NCBI GenBank assembly: GCA_015680685.1
Contig: MNCI01020158.1
Location: 224,879-249,867 of the forward strand
Source: Gnetum montanum
Taxonomy: Eukaryota; Streptophyta; Gnetopsida; Gnetales; Gnetaceae
Reading direction: 5' to 3'
DNA: 24,989 bases
A program made the translations under genes and the position numbers. The notes under the pieces were generated by a model, which was given only the letters and a program-made list of their open reading frames with translations, was not told the DNA's origin and searched no databases. Shown here piece by piece: positions 19,112 to 24,989 of this stretch (its first letter is position 1; the number at the start of each line of letters is the position of its first letter).

Positions 19112-19258
19112 AGATGTCTTTCCCAAGTAAAGAGATGCTAGAGTAGACATCTTATGGTCAAAGGAGACATCTTGCATGGGTGTAGAGATTTAGAGTAGAC
19201 ATCTTGTATCCAATATAGATGTCTTATAGGAGACTTCTATCATGCAGGGGAGATGTCT
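19112..19258. repeat. Cluster of AGACATCT/AGATGTCT octamers
   Basis: AGATGTCT at 19112, 19217 and 19251; AGACATCT (its reverse complement) at 19145, 19165 and 19197; a one-mismatch variant AGACTTCT at 19231. Six exact copies, three in each orientation, lie in 147 bases, about 90-240 bases upstream of the TATA on the minus strand. The arrangement is typical of reiterated factor sites in an LTR U3. Confidence 0.8.
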
Positions 19259-19430
19259 ATCTTAGTAGGGCCAAAAATAAAGATGCTTATTTTAAGGCTT
19301 GGAACATATTGATACCTCTAAATAAGTTTTCATTAACCCAAGGACCCCCCTAGACTAATCAAAATAGGGTAAAAAAATCTCCAAATATGTCAAAAATTAA
19401 GGAAAATACACCATCATTGAAGATATGACA

Positions 19431-19447
19431 CATTAACCTAGTTAATG
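19431..19447. repeat. Short perfect inverted repeat CATTAAC-CTA-GTTAATG
   Basis: Seven-base arms with a 3-base centre, next to the proposed 5' edge of the minus-strand LTR. Confidence 0.7.
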
Positions 19448-19456
19448 TCCACATCA

Positions 19457-20086
19457 AAAACCCTTTCAATCTTTTATATTTCCTCCTTTGACAATAGTCA
19501 TGGGGGATTTACTTGTAACTCTTAGGCCTTGTGAGTTCCTTTTATTTTAACTTTCTTATTGTTTCTAATTATTTGATATCTTTTCATTCTTTAATATCTT
19601 TTCTCATTTTTATACATTTTTCTACTCTTTTATATCTTCTATTCTTTATGAACTTTATTTTTCTTTAAATATTTTAATTTTGAACTGTATATATCCTTGT
19701 CATTCTACTAATAAAGACCTCAATAATAACCAAGATGTTGTCTATACATGAAGCATTTAATCCTATTTTATTGAATTATTAAAGGACTAATTATATATAT
19801 AGTGAGACCACATCATTTATTTTTTCCATTTTTAGTTATAAGAGGTTCTTACCATAGGCATAATGTAATTTTTATTACTCAAACCTAAAATTAACTCATA
19901 ACCTTTATGCCTTGAAGAAAAGGAGAAGAACTAAGAGATGAGGAAAAGGGTGTGATATCAATGGGATTCATTGATTCTTTGGACTTATTCTATGAGTCTT
20001 AGTCCTTCATGTAGTCTATTATTGCTGAAAGTTTTATTCAAATGAAAGCATGTTCTTATAATAATAGTTGTTGCCTCATTACAATA
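19457..20086. other. AT-rich region, no gene seen
   Basis: Contains a T-rich low-complexity stretch (about 19540-19690) and no ORF with family character. If the LTR at 18600-19456 is a 3' LTR, this would be the remains of that element's 3' internal region. Confidence 0.5.
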
Positions 20087-20628
20087 TTGGAAAGACATGT
20101 AACCCATACCTGAAGATAGTCCTCTGGTAAGGTTTACACAATAATTAATTGGTACATATAATAAACATTCTTGGGGTACCACTAGAAAGACATGTCACCC
20201 ATGCTTGAAGATAGGATACTTCTAAGAATCTAAAGATTTCTTAGACAAGTTTCATCATATGACTAGAAAGACATGTTACTCATGCCTGAAGGTATATTGC
20301 TAATGGGATTAGCATTGGCTATGGAACTAGAAATACATGTTACCTATGCCCAAAGGCACCCCTATAACAAATGGTCAAAATGTCTAAAAGACATAAAAAT
20401 GTTATAATTAATTAATTATACATTTTTCTTCCTAAGATTTTCATGTGAGCAATGATATCGCCATATGGTTATGATTGGTCTTATGGTTAATAGCTCAAGA
20501 TGACATAATTGGATATCACTAGTTAGTATTATATACTTGGTTTATACATTAATGCCATTGTAATTCAATTAATAGGATTAGCTTTGGCTATGGGACTAGA
20601 AAGACAAGTTACTCATGTCCAAAGACAT
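20087..20628 (+). repeat. Five dispersed copies of a ~33-bp motif
   Basis: The consensus-like text ACTAGAAAGACATGTTACCC + ATGCCTGAAGGTA occurs at 20087-20120, 20181-20214, 20262-20294, 20326-20358 and 20595-20628. Spacings are irregular (about 94, 81, 64 and 269). The last two are paired by the 269-bp duplication below. No coding frame is maintained. Confidence 0.85.
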
Positions 20629-20839
20629 AGCTCTAACCAATGGTCAAGATGTTTAAAAGATGTAAAATTTTTATAATTAATTAATTTTACATTATTCTTC
20701 CTAGGCTTTTCATGTGAGTAATAAAATTACAATATGGTTTTGATGGGCATAATGGTTGATAGCTCAAGATGACACAAAGAGATATCACTAATAAGTAGTA
20801 TAGCCTTGGTTTATATCTTAATGCCCTTGTAATTCCAAT
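20302..20839. repeat. 269-bp tandem duplication, two copies
   Basis: Unit 1 starts at about 20302 and unit 2 at about 20571. They share GGATTAGC(A/T)TTGGCTATGG, ATGGTCAA.ATGT, TATAATTAATTAATT, TTTTCATGTGAG and ATAGCTCAAGATGACA. The offset is constant at 269 near the start, with modest substitution. Unit 2 ends exactly where the 17-bp-arm hairpin starts. Confidence 0.9.
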
Positions 20840-20880
20840 AGACACTTGAATGTAGTTATGACTTACATTCAAGTGTCTAT
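20838..20880. repeat. Perfect 17-bp inverted repeat (hairpin, 9-nt loop)
   Basis: ATAGACACTTGAATGTA (20838-20854) and its exact reverse complement TACATTCAAGTGTCTAT (20864-20880) flank the loop GTTATGACT. There is no mismatch in 17 pairs, and the next bases outward do not pair. It is not followed by a T-run, so a terminator call is not justified; the host appears eukaryotic. It may be a foldback scar, a tiny MITE-like relic or an LTR-internal hairpin. Confidence 0.9.
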
Positions 20881-21279
20881 AGACATTTGTAGAAGTGGTT
20901 ATACAAGGGTATTAAGGTTAGGAACTAGCTTTGGTGCAGATCCACATGTATAACTCTTGTATCTAATACTTTACAATCAATTTCACCTCATCTTACATAT
21001 TCCTAGTAGCTATATTACCTTTAATATCATTCATTTTTCCTTCATTCATTCACATACTTAACCATTTCTACCATTATTAGTCATTGACCATCTATATTCT
21101 ACCTTGCTCAAGCACATTGATTATCATCATTTTTCATATTCCATGATTAATTTAACTAATCCTAGGCATCATTGTTTGACTAGACACCCTTTAGAAAACC
21201 TTAAGATATCGCAATCATTTAAAATGATTAATCTTTTTCTCCAAAATCAAGTAAAAAATTTGAATTTTTCTATGGTGAT
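20881..21279. other. AT-rich region, no gene seen
   Basis: Only a short palindrome AATCATTT-A-AAATGATT (21213-21229) stands out. The 62-aa ORF at 21104-21292 shows no family features. Confidence 0.5.
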
Positions 21280-21324
21280 ATCGCATCTATGATACCATAG
21301 ATACGATGTCACCCTTATAAAAAA
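21280..21324 (+). promoter_or_regulatory. LTR-like promoter: imperfect palindrome plus TATA
   Basis: ATCGCATCTATG-ATAC-CATAGATACGAT (21280-21307; 11 of 12 pairs) lies just upstream of TATAAAAAA (21316-21324), which is followed by CTATATATATG. GATATCGCATCT also occurs in the nested gypsy LTR U3 (about 7786-7797), so this resembles an LTR promoter for a + strand transcript leading into the coding-like region from 21849. Confidence 0.45.
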
Positions 21325-21848
21325 CTATATATATGTACCAACCATTAGAGAAATATTCATTTCATCTCAAAACACAAGAGAAGTTCATGCCTTTTTTCTA
21401 TCAGAATATTTTCTAGGAGCCATATCTTCTACATTCTAAACCTGATTTCAATTATTCTTGAGTCCTTAAACTTCTAAAGTGAGCTTCTTTGTTGCGGTAG
21501 GAGCATTGCATAATTTTGGGAATTTTTGTAAAATCTTGTTTGTATTTTTTAATTAAAAAGGTAATAATTTTTACAATTTTAAGATAATTTAGGGCAATCA
21601 ATCTAATTAATGCCATCAAATTCAAAAATTATATCTCATAGGAACATTACACAATTGTGAATGAGTCTAAATTAATAAAATAGGGCATAATCTGTGAGAA
21701 TTATTTAATTTTAGAAATTTTCAAATTGGGACTTTTTATAAATTGATGAAATTACTAACACTGTAATCATAATTTAAAATAAAATCAATCATTATTAATT
21801 GTAGACATCTCCAAAAAGAATCCTTGAAGTTGGAGAGTTATCATAATC
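21325..21848 (+). other. Leader-like AT-rich region upstream of the decayed coding region
   Basis: No ORF. Contains T/A-rich text and a loosely repeated phrase (TAGGAGCATTGCATAATTTTG near 21507 and TAGGAACATTACACAATTGTG near 21639). Its position between a TATA-like site and a coding-like frame suggests an R-U5/leader segment of another LTR element; no PBS could be fixed. Confidence 0.4.
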
Positions 21849-24334
21849 ATGCAAGAAGAGGCCCAAAAGAAGAGGCAAAGGAAGAAGAGGTGATCAACCC
21901 ATGCTAAGGAGCAAGAAGCTCAATCATTATCCATTTAGTAGCCCACACCTCTAATACAGAAATTTGCATAAGCTAAGGTTAGAACATGTACACCTTTTAA
22001 ACCAAGCTAACAACTCACACTAGCTAAGGAATGTGCTCAAGAAATTAGCAACAAGTTGATCATGGCCACAATCATTGTGGAATTGAAATTTATTTCATTC
22101 ATGAACTTTGCACTCACAAAGGTTTGAGAAAAATTGTAAGTGTCATCATTTTAGTCCACACTGTTTATGAATGGTGATTATTATTTGAGAGAAACCTATC
22201 ATTTTTGACATAAAAAACATGATGATGCCATAGTTAAGACTGAAGGCATCATGGTGCCATATATACTTGAAGCAATTGCAAAGGCATTGAATCTTTAAAA
22301 TGAAAGAGAAAACATAGTCTAGATATCCACAAGGTTAGATACATATGTTAGAAATATTTGGTTGCAAAAATCCTATCAACTACAAAAAAAGATTTACTTC
22401 AAGATTGAAACATATCATGTTTTCCTAAGTGATTGAATTGGACTTTCACATATGTTGCTAGAGAAAGTGTAATTTTAATGGAAAAAGTTTAGGCAAATAT
22501 GGCCCATCTATTATTTTGAAAAATTTAGAGGTTTAAAGAAAATATGTTAGGAAAATTAACACTTCCATGTCCTTGTTTAGTAAGGAAGTTGTGCTAACAA
22601 GTAGGCATTTTGAGGTACACCAATGACATAACAAGAAAAGCCTTAAATGCATCATATGAAGAAATTATCAAATTAGTGTCACCCAAGAAGGATCAAGTGG
22701 AAGGGCCATCAAGCACTAAGGAACTAGTAGCATCAACACTAATAGTGAACATACCAGCTATAGGCATAAAACATATAGGATCTAGTGCAATCATCAATAG
22801 AGCAAGTAGGACCTGGTGTCTCGGTAGCACAAAAAGCAAAGATTATAGTCCTACTATGAGTCATCTATAGTAGATTATTGAGGTTATAAGCTAGGGAAGT
22901 AGAGAAATATATATTAAGTAAGAGAAAATCCCAGTTACCTTTCAATATTCACAAGATTGACTAGTGGTCAAGTCTCTTTATAGGTAGAAGAAGATCATTA
23001 GACATAGTAAATTTCAAGAAATGCTGCATCGTTTCAAGTGATACTAGAAACAAGAGAAGAAGCCATAGTCATGGTTATGCAACATAAAGATGCATAAGAA
23101 GCTACTAAATTAATAACATATCACATTCAAAAAGAATTTAATATTTTCATTGTGCCACCAACAAACTTTTTCAAAGCAAAGGATGCCTAGACCATTGCAA
23201 GACCATTTGAAAAAGATAAGGGTGAAAAAAAAGAATTAATGTTAGTAGAAGAACATGAAGATATCCCTGAAAATTTATTGTAGATAGAAAAGTTATGCAA
23301 AATATTTTTAATATTCCTAGTGATATTACTCTAGTACAATCTAAGTGGATTTTCACTAAAGGAAAGTCAGTCATTACTAAAAAAGGAATACAAAATGCTA
23401 AATTGGAGATTTAGATATTGTAAGAAGAATTAGCTCAAATTCAAATTTAGATATAAGATCCAAAAAAATATGTAGTACTAAAGCAATTGCAATAATTCAA
23501 CAATGACCAAATAAATCAAATGATGGTTAAGCAAAAGCAATTGAAGATGGAGAAGGAAGAGGAAACTTGGAATGCATCAACTGCCAATTTGTAAAATTAT
23601 GCTACTGTTAAAGCCATTACTATGTTAGAAGAAGGAAATAACATACTTGCCATTGAAAATTGAAGGTTGAAAAATGCAAACAAAAGGAAACACCTACTAG
23701 AAGAAATTCTCAATCAACTAACAAAGCAATTTGTTAGAGTTAACCTAAACATCAAACAACTGACTTGAATAAGATCCTATTAATGAAAGAAGTTTGCATA
23801 GTCTATCAAAATCTTACAATCAAAATCAGTGTGTGAATTTGAAAGAGAGTTTCAAAGATCAAGTAGGAATGTTCAAATAGATTAATAAAAAAAAGATCAA
23901 AATGGAAAAAGCTAATATCAACAAAACCATGTATGCAATTACTAGACTAGTAAGTCATTTTGGACAACCTTACCTTAATACACTAGGTAGAGGTGAAGAA
24001 CAAAAGCCATCAAATAGAAGATCCCCCAAAGTACATGGAGTTGACAAACTTGAACTATAAAAGCTTAATCATGTTAATAATAGGCAGGCATAGGACTAAA
24101 TAGAATAGTAGCTAACAACCATGTATTCAATGAATGAGAAGAAGTTTGTGGATAGGAAAGATGTCCAACAAAAGCTACACATTACTAACTCTAAACTTTC
24201 GGTTGTTAAAGTCAGCTATCATGATCAAAAAGATGTTGTAGCAAAGTTGGCCAAGAGAATGAATTATTGCCAAGAGTTATAGAAGATCACCAAGGCCTTT
24301 GAAGTAAAATGTACCTAGTTTAAAACATGGTATG
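21849..24334 (+). pseudogene. Long decayed coding region of unknown identity
   Basis: I do not recognise the family. From ATG at 21849 one frame reads like protein for ~790 bases with no frame change but about twenty stops. It has a basic start (KKRQRKKR), then ISNKLIMATIIVELKFISF (~22040), KTEGIMVPYILEAIAKAL (~22235), STRLDTYVRNIWLQKSYQL (~22330) and KKFRQIWPIYYFEKFRGLKK (~22483). Near 22640 it shifts into the frame of the 86-aa ORF (22610-22870) with ALNASYEEIIKLVSPK. Later blocks: EFNIFIVPPTNFF (~23130), DITLVQSKWIFTKGKSVITK (~23320), and a charged stretch (23500-23760) like a coiled coil (KQKQLKMEKEEETWNAS, HLLEEILNQLTKQF). It ends at the LTR at 24335, so the 3' end is cut or displaced. 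It may be a large retroelement-associated ORF or a retroposed host gene. Confidence 0.55.
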
Positions 24335-24989
24335 TGATGAGTGGCGAGGTACCCCTACACTCAACCATACGAATACGAGCGTGCACGCACGATCCGGTCG
24401 AACTCCGCAGACTAAATGCCTTAATGCCACAAGAAACACTTGGGGTTAATCGTTCGTTGTCTTCCCAGGCTTGCTTGTAAGTGTCACAGTGTATGGTTAA
24501 GCAAGTCTGAGGTATGTCATTTTTTTGGTATTTTCGGCTTATCTTCTATGCTATTAGGGGAAAGGGTTGAGAAACTAAGCTAACTCTAACTAAAGATCTA
24601 AGTCTAAATTAACTAGCGTCAGCATCCGTTCCCACTTACCAGACACACCCTGAACTATGCAACTGTGGCTTACCAAATGCTAATCGTTACTGGGATCGCC
24701 ACACATAACGCAAGTGCTCGAAGTGGTCGTACTGAGGTACCTATTTAGCTTAAGTGTGATAAGCAGTCGATTCCTTAGCTAGCCGTACACACCCGTGGGT
24801 GCTCGTAACTAAGTCGTACTTATCACACGTTCTAGCCTAGCAATGAGCAGCCGATTCCTCAACTAGCCGTACACATCGGACTACTACTGGGATTACCAAG
24901 CGCAGAATCCTGGAATACGCTACTGGGTTACCAAGCAGCCAATGCTCGTAATTGAGTCGTACTCATGCGTTGCGTCAAGCAGCCGATTC
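24335..24989 (-). mobile_element. CpG-rich Ty3/gypsy-type LTR (partial, continues right)
   Basis: Starts with TGATGAGTGGCGAGGTACCC and follows the 7016-7883 LTR through parallel landmarks: CTCAACCATACGAA vs CCCAACTATACAAA, GTCTTCCCA, GTATGGTTAAG vs GTATGATTAAG, CTGAACT, ACCAAATGCTAATCG vs GTCAAACGCTAACCG, and GTGCTCGAAGTGG. The orientation is the same as in the nested element (minus). Bases to the left (CATGGTATG) do not look like a PBS, so 24335 is the outer edge of a 3' or solo LTR. GTATG at 24330-24334 is the candidate target duplication. It is rich in CpG, unlike its surroundings, implying youth. Confidence 0.8.
24762..24989. repeat. Sub-repeats within the right-hand LTR
   Basis: AGCAGTCGATTCCTTAGCTAGCCGTACAC (24762-24790, quoted in part: AGCAGTCGATTCC) recurs as AGCAGCCGATTCCTCAACTA at 24846-24874 and begins again at 24978-24989. 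GCTCGTAACTAAGTCGTACT (24801-24820) recurs as GCTCGTAATTGAGTCGTACT (24944-24963). GGGATTACCAAGC and GGGTTACCAAGC also pair. These are internal tandem-like reiterations of a young LTR. Confidence 0.85.

Larger units (their letters stand above)
18600..19456 (-). mobile_element. Probable LTR in minus orientation (family uncertain)
   Basis: Read on minus, the segment begins near 19456 with TGATGTGGACATTAAC. It has a short palindrome (19431-19447), a cluster of octamers (19112-19258), a TATA box (19016-19023) and then a GA-rich transcribed-leader-like stretch (about 18905-18850, CT-rich on +). Just outside the proposed right end, the minus strand carries CAAAGGAGGAAA (~19485-19474), a PPT-like run. 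This organisation is that of an LTR promoter. The left end is not resolved and no target duplication was found. Solo LTR or the 3' LTR of a truncated element are both possible; a Copia origin is a guess from the PPT style. Confidence 0.5.

Noticed and set aside
20838-20880. Rho-independent terminator
   Set aside because: The stem is AT-rich, no T-run follows, and the sequence is eukaryotic in character.
21849-22640. Alternative genetic code (stops read as sense)
   Set aside because: Stops of all three types occur, and the neighbouring retroelements show the same decay at Q/W/R/E codons; mutation explains it.
1-24989. A single 24-kb DNA transposon with terminal inverted repeats
   Set aside because: The inverted ends are LTR termini of a family also present in direct orientation at 7016 and 16186. 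Flanking 5-mers (ATTAG, GTATG) do not match, and no transposase is present.

Overview
This window looks like a repeat-dense, AT-rich intergenic block of a large seed-plant nuclear genome, possibly a gymnosperm (an inference from style only; no species marker is visible). I found no intact host gene, tRNA, rRNA or CRISPR. Nearly everything recognisable is decayed LTR retrotransposon. The short ORFs are mostly frame shadows of pseudogenes or chance ORFs.

Layout: (1) 1-201 is the 3' end of a CpG-rich LTR read on +. (2) 202-605 is a near-perfect 154-bp tandem array and 609-1515 an older ~360-380-bp tandem array. (3) 1516-3539 holds no gene. (4) About 3540-7015 and 17043-18580 are two halves of one decayed + strand Ty3/gypsy element (gag, protease, RT, RNase H, integrase). 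(5) 7016-17037 is a second, nearly complete Ty3/gypsy element on the minus strand, inserted inside the RNase H region of the first. It has paired LTRs, a 5-bp target duplication (GAGTT/AAGTT), a degraded PBS, a PPT, and gag-pol in the usual order PR-RT-RH-IN. Its ~10 kb size, RT/gag style and probable tRNA-Asp-type primer site suggest the Athila-like side of Ty3/gypsy. The two elements are homologous to each other in every domain. (6) About 18600-19456 looks like an LTR in minus orientation, with a TATA box and a cluster of AGACATCT/AGATGTCT octamers. (7) 19457-21848 holds repeats, including a 269-bp tandem duplication ending in a perfect 17-bp-arm hairpin, and an LTR-like TATA region. (8) 21849-24334 is a long decayed + strand coding region I do not recognise, with a coiled-coil-like C-terminal part. 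(9) 24335-24989 is another CpG-rich LTR of the same LTR family as 7016-7883 and 1-201.

None of the elements can act autonomously. Protease and integrase catalytic positions are substituted or deleted in both gypsy copies, and stop codons are frequent where relatives have Q, W, R or E codons, as expected from methylation-driven C-to-T decay. The CpG-rich LTRs at the two ends contrast sharply with the CpG-poor interior and are probably much younger insertions.
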